From Glossina fuscipes (lineage: Eukaryota; Arthropoda; Insecta; Diptera; Glossinidae), in NCBI RefSeq assembly GCF_014805625.2, contig NW_023998417.1, positions 4,504,753-4,568,752 of the forward strand: a DNA stretch of 64,000 bases. Reading direction: 5' to 3'. The notes under the pieces are model-generated. The model worked only from the letters and a program-made list of their open reading frames with translations, searched no databases and had not been told where the DNA came from. Positions 42,601 to 55,800 of the stretch are shown here, one piece after another (the stretch's first letter is position 1; each line of letters opens with the position of its first letter). The position numbers were made by a program, and so were the translations under genes.

Positions 42601-44970
42601 ACAACACAACACAACACAACAGAACAGAACAGAACAGAACAGAACAGAACACGACACAATCAACAACACTACGCAACACACCATAAAGCACTAGATGTCA
42701 TTACATTTTATATGCAAATATATTATGATGGCATTTCCTTCAACATAGATGATTAAGTTGTAATAAACACTTTACATCACACATAGTTACAACAGAGCAT
42801 AACAACATGCCAGTTATATACCAAAATTACATTTCTGCTCATTTTATAAATGCAGGCACAAACATGATGATAATAATAATAATAATAATAATAAAGTCAG
42901 TTTTGAAGACTTTGAAAACTTTGAAGACTTTTAGAAGTTTTATGTATGTGTCATGTCTAAGATTACGGAAAATTGCGGACATTTCCTTTATCTAAACTGT
43001 AGTTCTAGTATCTATAGATTTGCAAAGTCTATAGGAAACAATAATACGCGACTTAATGACTCGACAGCCCCTTATAAACCGTACATTGTTTGAGCGATCA
43101 TCCATTTTGATAACAATAAGAAGCCGGCAACAATGAAATTTCATGAAAATTCGATGTAATAACCTTGTGCATAACTGTAGAAAAAGAGAGAATATCGAAA
43201 TTCATTCCTTGCCAACCCAATAAGTACATACACTATTATCATGTAATAGCAAACGAACATCTATCTATCGCATTGCGGGAAAACCAATATCGGTTTCGAA
43301 AGTAAGCAACTATTTGTAAATATGCATAAATTGAACTGAAATCAATTCCTCCTGGTATAACTCTAAACACTGCTTATTACAGTAAGCAATTACAAAAAAA
43401 AAAAAAAAAAAAACAAAAAAAATATTATGAAAATCCCCCCACCCTCCGCTGTCTAACGGTTCATTGATATAAAATATCAAATATTATTGATGAAGCTTTA
43501 CTTTGCCTTCTTTAAGAAATATGATATAATGGACCTTGTGTTCACTGAAAATATGGGAATATTTTTAAATTTTTACAGGCGAATATGGAAAAGTTTATTA
43601 GTAATATTAGGCGCGACAAAAGGGTTTGTTTCATATATTAAAAAAAAAAAATAAATAAATAATGGAGGCCTAAAAGTTCTTGCAAAACAATTATTATATA
43701 ATCGCTACCAAAGGATGAGAATATAGCTCATTACCTCATAGCGTTTGCAACGCCCAACAGGAGACTTCAAAAACCCGATAATGTATATATATATATACTT
43801 GATCAGTGTGAAATTCGGAATTGTTAAAGCCATTAAATATCGCGGACATCACGGCATAGGGGACTAATTTTTTGCATCGCAATACGCTCGATATCGGTAG
43901 CAAGTAAAAGAACTTGGGGATTCTAATTCTTAATTCTAAATTAATTATGGTAAGCGTCGCGAATTAATCTTTTTGTCGATATGATTATCAGAAGAATAAC
44001 TTTTATCTCATTCACTTTTTTATGATCATAAATGAAAGCATGCGACGCTAAATATTTTAATGGTGCTAGGTATGCGAGATTTGCCCTCCGCCGAAAGTGG
44101 CTGGAGAAATTTCAACATTTTCCAAAAGCAAATATCTATCAGGCGCTATCTTCTCATCGAGAGCAAGAAATGAAAAGTTTTTTTTTTCAAATATGAATCT
44201 AAATCCAGCAACTACCGGGCTGGGCTATATTTTCCAAAAATACGATTTTAAAAATGTATAGAGTATCGTCGATTGGATATTAAGAACAATTCCGAAATAT
44301 GTAAGAGATATCTTCATTTTCGCTAACGGAAGAATATTACAACGTTGCGCAAACAGTCAGATGGACAGACGAACAGGCAGACATGTTTAGATGCGTTCAA
44401 GATTTGAAACTGGCCATGAATTTGTATGTTTTATGGGGTTTTTGAAACTTGTTGCTGCGCGCTATAAAGGTATTGAAAAAATAATTCAATTTTGATATAG
44501 CATAATATTGGGTAGATGTGCGTCAATTTTTCCATTTTTGTGCACAAATGCTACAGCATCGCCCATAATAAACGTTGAAATTTTTTAACATGCTATAGTT
44601 TATCAGTAATGTGTACTTGCTTTCCAAAAACAGAGGCATTCTCAGCCCACGTAGTGCTGTGGGCGGGTCCTTCGACCGATCGGGCCCATTTTCAAGAGCT
44701 TCCGCTTGTTCTGCCAAATTTGAAGTCGATTGCTTCATTTCTGCGGTCGGGACAATGTTTGCAATAAACATTACACAGACGGACAGACGGTCAGACGGAT
44801 ATGCTTAAATCGACTTAGGATTTGATGCTGATCGAGAAGATATGTACTTTGCGGAGTCTTTGATGATTTCTTCGGGGCATTGCAAACGTTTTAACAAAAT
44901 GAACACCTGTCTCTCATCCCTCGATGATGGGTATAAAAATAAGAGCATTCCGGGCATTAATGTACACACA

Positions 44971-45004
<34 letters not shown>

Positions 45005-46795
45005 TAGATTCATATGACTATCGTTAACAGAAATGACAGAAATTTCATATCGTTCGCTTTGTTAAATCATAAATTCAAGCGCATTTTCTACTTATTGGAA
45101 ATTGTTGTTGGCAAACTTTTAACGCGAATAAATTTGTTAAAGAAAGAATTTGTAATAAATTTGGTTAAAAAAAAAATGAAATGATATGATGCATTAACGA
45201 GAAAGTTGTATTGAAATAACAAAAAGTGCTTTACACTAATACCCGACGCAGGCCTGTTCACAAAATATAACACCATAGTGTTGCTATGATTAAAGGATTT
45301 TTAGATAAAATTTAAGGTTTAAAAAAACTATATATTAGTCAAAAATTATTCAATGTTTAGCTTTGCTTTTACTATTTTTCTGACAACCTATAAGTTCCCT
45401 GTCAAGTGGACTAAGATCTTTCACGCAAAGAATCTACTTTTCGTATATTGTTGTAAGAATGAAAGCGTTCAGCGCTATTTAGGCAGGCAGATAAGTCAGC
45501 GATTGCAACAAATGTTGACCGGGAGGTAGTGCGATTCACGGACGACATGGTACGGCCAATACTAAACTTTTGCAGACCGATTTTACACAAAAGTCGAAAT
45601 TATAATTTGTTGTTGTTTCAGAACAACTTTACCATTCAATAAATATTAACAACATGAGCCATAATGGGTTTTCGGTTTTGCTCACAAAGTTATCGGTTTG
45701 CATGTGCGATAACATATCGGCGGACAATTTTGAGTAGAAAAAGCATTGCGTTGCGTTGTTGATGCACTCTTGACAAATGAAGCCACAAATTCAAAATTTG
45801 ATGAAACTACACAGATTCAATACGGACGTACACGCTCTCTCTTATTATAATCCTTAAGATCATTTTCATACGCGCAATAACTTGCTTCTTCTGTTGTGTC
45901 ATGACCCGCACATTCTACGCTTTATTTATTGCATCTTATTCGCTATACATTTTAACCTATTCTTTGAAACAATCTCCGATTTTCTCTTATCTATGCTATG
46001 ATATTCATCCGTCCCATGTCTTATCGCAAACTTTTGATTAATCAATATAATGAATCTTTTTTGAAATCTTTTTTAAAAAAAAAAAAAAACTTTCACTTTA
46101 TTTATATTTTAGTTGAAATTTTAACTGAAAATCGGTTTAATCCCTTCTTTTTTTTTTTTTTTTGTTTTCGTTGAGATAATGTTTGTTATTGGGTTTGTTG
46201 GTCGTTTTCTTTTGAGAGATAATGTTTAAAATAATCCGTAACTTTTTAACATTTTCATGTCATTTTTGTTACGTTTTAGTAAAAGCAAGTTCTCGAGATT
46301 TTCATAAGCTTTCCGATTACTTCATCATGTTGTCATTCATTGGAAAATCCCAGCAATAATCAACTGTGTTACATAGTTCGTAGAATTGTTGTTGTCGCTG
46401 TTGCTTTTATAGCTGCATGAAGATAGGGATTTCCAATGCCGAGTGCGAAGTAAGAGAAAGTAAAAAAAAAAAGTAAAATAAAATAAAAACAAAATGAACA
46501 ACTAAACCAGAAAGTATGTAGAAAAAAAAAAGTAGAAAAAAAAAGCAAAGAAACCGTTACATTTGACATTTGTGTATTTTTTTTCTTTTCAAGTTGCATT
46601 TTTTCTTTCTAATGTTATCATACTTGTTCAAGAATATATATGTATACGCATACCTATAGAGACAACACACGTCCATACACATAAACACATTTAATAGATT
46701 TTCTATCACCGTACTTGTCATCCACGATACCATCATTATCATCTATAAGAATGTACATGTTTTTGAGTGCTTGTAAGCATCTGCATGCGTGAGTT

Positions 46796-46830
<35 letters not shown>

Positions 46831-46945
46831 ATGTGTGCTTATGCTCGCAAGGATTCAATTGAATTGAAAAAGCCACAATATGCTCGATTTAGGGTAAGAA
46901 AGAGATAGAATTATAGAGAAAGTGAAAGAGTGATAGAGAGAAACC

Positions 46946-46987
<42 letters not shown>

Positions 46988-47967
46988 GAGGAGGGAGAGT
47001 ATATGAAATGAGAGGAAAAAAATGTGCAAAGACAACATACGTGAAAACATACAAAAACCGAATAACCAAACGATAGGTTACTCGATAATATATGTATGCA
47101 TGACATGTAAGTGTATAAGCGTGCATGTTTATCTGCCAACTGTATACCGTATTTTCGTAAGCAAGGATTCATGTACTTATATAGAAATGTATGTATGTAT
47201 GTGCATAAAGTTGTTGTTATTGTTGTTGTTGTTGTTGCTGTAAACGTTTCAACTTGCACACCTATATATTGAAGCATATGTGTGCAACCATACTTTCTAT
47301 TATGATCTCTTTGTGGTGGAGATCTATATGTATATATACATATATATCTATATATATATATATATATATATCAACGTAGGATATATTACAATGTATGTGC
47401 GCTTGTTGTGTGGGAGAGTTGCATAAGGTCTTTTATACTTGTTGCCTCAATATTTTCTTCTTTTTTTTTTCTTTTTTTTTACTGTTAATCTGTCGTAATG
47501 ATTTGTGAGCTCATACTTGTCTGTTTGCTACTTTTTCTTATGCCTTTGCGACTCTACCAAACCAGGCACCCTCTCTTACACATTTATTTGTACCATTGAA
47601 AAAAGCTTGTGTTTATGCGCTCGTGTATATACGTATGTATATACGTATGTATGCGCTCTGGTATGCAAGTTTTGCCTGTACATCATTTGTGTTATAATTG
47701 TGTTTGGCTGGCTGCAGCTTGATAACAATGTTTGTACTAATTTGGCATTTTCCAAGGAACACTTCTCAGCCACTACAACTGACACTTGATGCTCTTTTAA
47801 TTGCGCGCCAAACGTTTTGTTCAAGTGCACTTCTTTGTATTGTATTGCATTGTCTGTCATTCCGTTTTGATATTTTTTTTTTTTTTGTTTTTAATTTTTC
47901 CTTTTTTTGTTCATATTTTGTCATATACATATACATACATATATGTCTATCCACACATACATACAAT

Positions 47968-48013
<46 letters not shown>

Positions 48014-49828
48014 TATCACTTTGTAAATTGCTGAGTGCTGTGGCAATATTAAACGTATGTACCAATGTATTTGTGCGTGCATATATATCTACATGCAGAT
48101 GTGTTTATGCATATGCTTGTATGCATGAGTATTTAAGCAAGTGTTTCGACTCATCAACATCTTTCGCTTTTGCTTATGCCTTTTGCCGCTTATAAGTGCC
48201 TATACGTGTATGGATGTGTGTGTGTCTACTTGTATATGTGTATGCGTGTGCATATGTGTATTTGTGTGAGTGCTCGAATGTGAATGGCACTCCACACAAA
48301 TAACAATTTTTGATGTTTATATGTTTTGTAAAGTTTCAGGCGTGAAATTCAGTAATAATTGTGGGTGACACGAACTGCTATTGTATTTCCCTCTCTTTCG
48401 CTCTCTCTTATCATTTTATTCATTTATTTTCTTCTTCAATTTTGTTGTTCTGTTCATTATTTGTTCATAGTCGAACACTTCCAACACGTAATAGTATGAA
48501 TAGGATGAGTGAAAAGGAGACTGAGAGGCAGAGAGGAAAAGAGAGAGAGAGAGAGAGAGAGAGACTCAGAGATTTCATTTTAATTATTCACACATCTGAA
48601 GATATTCCAAAAATTTTGTTTTTTGTTTTTCGTTTTTTTTTTTTTTGTTTTTCCTACACACTTCACAACTTCCTTCTCGTTCGTGCTTAACTTATTAACT
48701 AAAAATTCATTTCAATTATCTCATTATAACTAACAAAAAAAATGGAAAAAAAAAATGAAAAAAAAAAATTAAACGTTTTATTTCTTCTAATTGCAGTTTA
48801 ATTCTTCATCGAATAATTTCACTTCTATGCCATTATCGTCTTCAATAGCAGCCACTCATACCAATAATATAATGAGAGCTTCTTTGACAGGAACGGCTGG
48901 TACTGAACTTTTACAACAGCATTCAATTAATTCCATAATTGAACAGCGTCAAGATTTCTTGAATAGACATGCTGCTAGTGCTGGTATTAGCGGTGGTGGT
49001 GGTGGTGGTGGTAACAGTGGCTGTAACGCCGCCGACATTATCAACAAAATTAACACAAATGCAATTGTTTCGGATACGGTTACCTCAGCATTGAACGGTA
49101 TATAACAAACAAACTTTTTCAAACAATTTTCTCCTTTTTATAAGTTCTCACTGTTATTGTTGTTGTTGTTATTTTAGTTTTTATTTTCCTCCTGCCAATT
49201 TATTTAATACGATGCGGTTTTTATTTGAAAAGCATGCACGCATTCATTCAGTATAAATTTTATTTGTTATTAAGATTGACATTTAAAATTCGCTACCGCT
49301 CGCATTCTTACTTTCGTTTAGTTACATCTATGTTCTATATATTCTTATGTTGTAAGTATAACAAATAATTTGTTTCAAGTCAATCTTTATCGTTTAAATA
49401 GATTTTCTATGTTCAAACGTACATGAGCCCTTAGTAATAAATAGCTTTTAGATGTCAACCGTGTCTACAGCTATAAAAGGCCATTATACCGAGATGATTA
49501 CACAGACTATACTGTTGGGAGTATTGCGCTGCTTTGGTTCCATCCCCTTTTCATTTGTTTTGTACATCCTTGTATTACCCTTTTACTTAAAGATGCAGGT
49601 CAAGCAATTGCAAAGGTACGGCGAAGAAAGAGAGGAAGAAAAGAGATCAATTTCGTGGCCTACGCTTTATGTATCAAAAATTTCTGTTTATCGTCTTATA
49701 CCCCATAGCTGCGGTTCAAATTGCACTCGGCTTCATTTTTTAGTTAGGGAAGCGAAACGAGTCGAAGAGTAAGTAAGAAAGATTCTTTGCGCCGACCCCT
49801 TCGAAGATAAAAAATAATAAATGAAGCA

Positions 49829-49864
<36 letters not shown>

Positions 49865-52800
49865 AGTTATGCCCTTTCAATGCAAATTTCTGAAATTTAT
49901 CTTTCAGAAAAGAATAATATTCGTTCTCGTTACTTTTGAATCAAAATTACCGGACCAGAGATTACGAACACCATAGCTAGAATTTCCATTACTATCTTTT
50001 ATTTCCTCTAATGGTCCTTCAGTTACATTTAACATTCATTTATAAAGCTAAGAGCAAACTCAATTTGCACCCTTAACCCATTGTGTGTTACTGCACTACA
50101 AAATTTAAGTTTCAAAATCCAACAGACATATCGGTAGAGCGCACTCATCTTACGAGAGGCAAAGAGACATTAAAAAGTTATTTTCGCAAAGGAGCTTCTA
50201 TTTAACTATATGCTAGGTAAGCCATTCAGAAACTTGGTAACATCATTATTTTAAGAAATCATTTCGCATATTCCTTCTTAAGTTAAACATTTAGCTTCCA
50301 ATGATTTTTTCAGTTCATTATAGAAGGAATTTCTGAAGATTGTTTAAATGTTATTCTAGAGCTATTATACAGGGAAAAAGGTTTGAAACCGACATATTTT
50401 TGGAAAGTTCTGAGAGCCGGATGGCTCTAAATCTGGTAAATATGGTGGTGGTGGCTGCGACAACTAACACTTAGCTAATATTTGGTATTTTGTGACATGT
50501 GGTGCAGGGTTTATTAAGTTAGTGCCGAAGTATGTACTACGAAGATGGGCTTAAGATAGACTCATCTTCTATTATACTAATTGATTCAAAATCATCATAT
50601 GAATTGATCGATGCCTGTGTGTTGATCTGATGTCTCTCCATGTAGTTCTTCTCTTCAAGTTAAAGATTGCAATTTCTGATACATTTTGATGAAATTTAGT
50701 ATAGTGGCGTGTTTTGGCCCAAGGACGAACACTATTAAACGACTACTCGGATGGGTTCACTTTTTCGCCCACTCCCCATACAGCACCCTATTGTGAAAAG
50801 TCGTTAATTTGTCGGCAAAAGTGGCTAAATAGTAATATTTCCTTATTCTAAATTTCGTTGAAAAATTTGGACCGGGTAGGGCAATTTTTCAACTCCCTCT
50901 CATATGACGAAAACTGAAGTGCATATGACAAAAAGGTGTAATTTTCAAAGCTTCATAATGAAAATTGTATCATAATAGCAAATTTAATATAAAAGAATTA
51001 ACAGTGCCAAATTTGGTCCCTCTCGACCTATTTTGTAAATCCTATCCTAATAGAACAGAAAAGTAGAAGTTTTAATATGCGATGATGAAAATTGACCCAT
51101 AACTGTAATTTCATACAAAAGCAAGAATTGCCATAGACGATGTGGTGTAAGGTATTCAATGGTTCGCCTTGCCTGACTATAATGTTCTTACTTGTTTTCC
51201 AGATTTACATGTTTGACTGATTACAAATGTTTTAATTTCCTACCACTGTTCCGCCGGTTTCATGACCACAAACGGGTATTAAAATCGTTTTACATCCCAA
51301 AAAGAAAAATAAGTCAATTCCGCGAAACCTTTCCTAAATTTTAGCCACTTCAACAGTTTTATAGCTCAACTTCGAAACACTGCCTTATATACGAGCCAAC
51401 AGTTCTATGTGATAAAATGCACTTCTCCCACCGAAAGAATATTTTTTCACAAACTCATTACGCAGGGGAGTACCTATATCGCTACCTCCTTAATATATTT
51501 CTTCCCACTTAACATTTGCTTAAAGAAACTTTCAGTCCCTGCATAATTTTTCGAATTATCATAGAAAACTAGAAATGATATATCCTCTCCGTCTAACGGC
51601 TTGCCTTTCAGAATGACTCTTGTAGAGTTATTGGTAATATTTTTGGTTAATTTGCTACAATGGACTAGTTTTCATGATAAGATATCTTCTTCTGAAAGGC
51701 TTACCACTTATAAAGCGCAGTCATATGGGAATAGACTCATGTGGTTCAAATTTGGTCCATTTAATTTTTCTGTCAAATTACTATCATGAAGAAATATTCA
51801 TCATGAAATATTAACAATTAGGCCTTAACCGATTTTATTTCGCCAAATTTGTCTTAAAGCGAGCGAGAATAATTATTGTTCATATTGTCGCAATTTAAAT
51901 CTTACATAAATTGAAAAATTTCATTCACTTAGTTATTAAAATTGATTGACAGTTTTATGTCAGTCAGTTTTTCTTATTCGTTGCACACAAAATGTTCGTC
52001 AAATTTAAAATCAAATAACGGATACAGATAATGTATTGGAAATAATAATGAAATCACTTGAAATTATGACTTCAAAGTGGAAGGAAGTAAGAAGAAGATA
52101 TAAGAGACATATTCTATATACCTAAGATGTCCATTACAGAAAAATTAAATTTAATAATGATTATATGATGATAATAATGACGATGTGACAATGATAATTG
52201 CTAAGTAAATACACTTTACGATGAATAAAATTTTGGGACTTTTTTTTTTTTTTTTTTTGATTTCATACATATTCTATACATATGTATGTTTGTGATTAGA
52301 TGTGCAAGTGAAAGCTTCCTGTAGAAGAAACGAAAATGTTTCCATTCGTTTTTCAGCTAACTGCACTGTAACTGTGACAAGATAACAATAACAACAATAT
52401 ACGCATACATATATACATCACAAACCTATATATTTTATAAATAAAAACCTAATAGATATATATATATATATATATATAAATTGTGCATTTGTATATGTAT
52501 GTATAGGGAAAAAAATAACTTATAAGTCATAAAATAAATAACAAAAAACAGTTTGCTATTAAAAGGCTGATGCATAACTTTGTTGCGTATGCATGCATGT
52601 ATGAACGTGTGAATGTGTTTTTTGAATTTGTGTTTATAAATAATGTGGGTTTTTGCTTTTCCCCTCAACCTCAACACTCTTACATACTCGGTCTTACTCA
52701 AGATCTCGACCGTTCTCTTTCCCTGTCCTTTTTTTCGTTTTCGTTTCCCCTCACTTTATCTATTTCTTCTAACCATAATGCACTGATGCTTTAATTTATT

Positions 52801-55800
52801 GTAATATATTTGCCAAATACTTAAAAAGTTATTGCAAAAAGGCAAATAAAATTTGTAAAATATGCTTAAGAGATAAATATACAAACTATATATAAATTTG
52901 ATTTATTTTGGAGGCATATTTCAAAGTATTAAATATGAATTCATATACACATCACCGAGAAGACGCATACAAGCAAACATTTGCTATATGGAATGTTAAA
53001 CGGGCATAACATTGCTCTTTAGTAGGCCATAGTGTCTCCGAAGTTAGATGGTATGCCTGGTTCATCATACATTTTCTACCGCATAGGCTTCCATAAAAAT
53101 ATATTTCGTTTTTTTTTTAGGTTACATCGCGACATTCGATTTAATTTGTTTGCCTTGCTTCAACTTGTCAAAGTATGGCATTTAATTATAGAGCGGTACA
53201 CGTTTCATTTCTACTTTTCTTTCTTTTTTTGTAAGAATTCGCGTGAGATCACGAGAACTTTAACCGCGCTAAAGCATTTTTTTATTAAAGAAAATATTAT
53301 GGGAATGTGTTAATGATTCACGAAATTTGTGAAATATGCGCCATTTTAATCTCCCCTGCATATCTTTTGCCGCGCCATTAACACTGTGTTTTTTGAACGT
53401 TATTTGATTGCAAAAAGTTTGCACAGTATGTTAGAAAGAAACGATTTTTTTCACAATCGGAAAGAAAGCTAAAGTTTCAGATAAAGATAGCGTCAAGGTC
53501 TTGTAAAACGGCGCATCATACGATTAATCTCAAAACGAATTCAAATAACAAAGATCGTTTAAAGACTTTTCCAACCGTTATCCGATATTCTTATTGTATT
53601 TTTTTTTCTAAGTCATTCTAGGTTCGATGCTAATACGAAATCTAATAATAAAATGTAATGTAAGCTGGAGCTAATACCACCTTAAGAGTCTATCGTTTCA
53701 AAATTGAACATACAATGTATAGTTGAAATTTTGTACGCGCCAAATGTCGTCCCATTAGAATTCCAGGGCATTCGAAAATGGATATTATCTGGAGGTAAAC
53801 AGAAGCAGGAACGGCGAACAACATAGCCAAATAACACTAATCCCAATAAAAAGTCAATATTTATATCAAACTTTCACTCTTCGTCCGTCGTGAAATATAA
53901 ACATTGAATTTTCTTCCGACACGCATTAAAATAGTCTAAGAAGAAAACCCCATAAACATGTTTAATTTACAAAAGATATGTAATTAACGAGATGAGCCTA
54001 TTAAAACCCTTTGACGCTTTTGAACACTTTCTTTTCTTACAAACGTAACAATTATACATTCCATGTCCTCTCTTTCGCTTATATTTCTTGCTGGATTTGC
54101 ATTCTAAAATAGCTTGGCGTGTACAGATCGGAAATAAAGTGATTCGGACAAAGAATTCGACGGTAACGATTATAAAACTATAGCCTAAATTTTTAAATGT
54201 ATGTCTTAAAGAATTCTATTCTTTCAAATTGTGGACTTATTGTGTAAAAGAAGAGCAATTCTTCATTTCGGGATATATGCAAGAAAAAAGACTCATCACT
54301 TACCTAATATCATCGCAATCCAAACCTTTCTCGCGCAGAGAATAAGTCATTGATTGAAGTTAGCACAAATTTTTTTTGTTAAATTGGTTACGAGTGTAAT
54401 ATAAAACCGGGCGTCTTTATATTAAGAAATCAGCGTATGATGTGTTTTTGCATAAATATTTTTCCCTTAATGCTGGTTTTAAATTAGTTGATCGCCGCGG
54501 CCGACTTACACAAGTGATTGAATTTCATAATAATATAAATCCAGCAAATGTCCGCAAATGGGCTTATGTACCAGATGATTTTAATCAACGATATCGGACT
54601 TCACCGCCATTGTGAATAAGAATACAAATAAAATTGCAAAATGGAATAGTAATTTACGATCACTTTGCACAGCTGCGGCAAAAAGACCGCTTCGGTAGAT
54701 TCTGCTTTAATATACGCCATTTTCTTTTTTAGATATGGCGTCCATTTTTTCTCGCTATATTCGCTTCGCGCATTTGCCTTTTTTTCCCTAGAATACAGCT
54801 TAATCAAAGCATCCAAGATCATAATTCGATGCTAAAGTTAGTAAAATTTTCTTAATAAAATTTTTTAAAAGCTCCCCAGCTTTTTTCCGAATTGTGCTTT
54901 GCGATAATTCAATCGAGCTCCTTTCTTAAGTCTTGACTTCGCCTAGCATACTGTATTGCCAGGGTAGCCATTCGATACACTTGCTGTGCAAAATAGGGGA
55001 ACAATAACAGAGTTGTAAAGAACATCATATACAATAAGAACAGGGTTGTAAATGGGGGAAGATTATATTCTACCTTCAAAAACAAAATGAGACATACCGA
55101 TTACTGAAAGTCGTCGCGATCTATTGTAAATTCCTATAAATTTGTAATTATAAATTGTTTTTGTACCATTATCGCATAAAAACCTGCTGAGCTGGTGTGC
55201 GAAAACTCAATTTGGAATGTGTAATAACGGATACCGTATACGATAATTATACAAAAGTTTGACAGATGTTTTATATAAAAGCTGATGGCGGTGGTATTTG
55301 TTTTAAAACGAAAATAATTCCTTTTTTCTACGTATTTTATAGTAGAGGTTCGTTTTAAATCGAACATATTTCTCTCGGGTTTTTAATATAATTCGGCGTT
55401 TCTTCATATCAAAGAAGTTGGAGTTTCGCACATAATCGCGACTTAACAAATAGGTCCAGCTTCAAAGATCAGTTTCAATAGAAGAATTTGTAGGAGATGA
55501 CTTATGTCAGCAAAAGCGGTTTAAACTTTGGACGTAACTATTGTCTCCCTGGCACGTTTTTATATTCATTTTTCGCAAATGGTTTTTAAGTATATATGTC
55601 GATATTAAGCCTTTTAGGCATATGTGCACACATGTATGTATATATACGCATGTAATCATATATAGTACAGTTGCACAATAATTTCTATTATTATTATTAT
55701 AACTCTTGCATCTTATTCCATTGTCAGAATATTTATGGTGACAATTTAAATGTTTTGCGCTTGAATCAGAACACAGAGTGCAGAGCTTATACACCAGAGA

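Larger units (their letters stand above)
31404..43700 (+). other. orb intron, 31.4-43.7 kb
   Basis: AT-rich intron with repeats: TA runs (32426-32457, 33339-33372), (TAG)n 33284-33303, (CT)n 34544-34568, GCCT/GCTT-type repeat 35110-35160, CATA arrays, (GAA)n 38877-38903, A28 near 39638-39665 and (ATCT)n 39775-39798. GGACAGACAGACA at 38011 and GGACGGACAGACA at 31688 are further repeat-family marks. No supported gene. Confidence 0.5.

Noticed and set aside
42277..42684. 135-codon minus frame rich in Cys/Val
   Set aside because: Produced by the ACAAC/AGAAC pentamer arrays.
46855..47277. 140-codon minus frame with LSLSLS
   Set aside because: Translation of the GA/CT repeat and CAA repeats, no domain.
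47698..48195. 165-codon frame
   Set aside because: Built on TA, CATA and GT repeats; composition (VCVCVC, YIYI) shows a chance frame.
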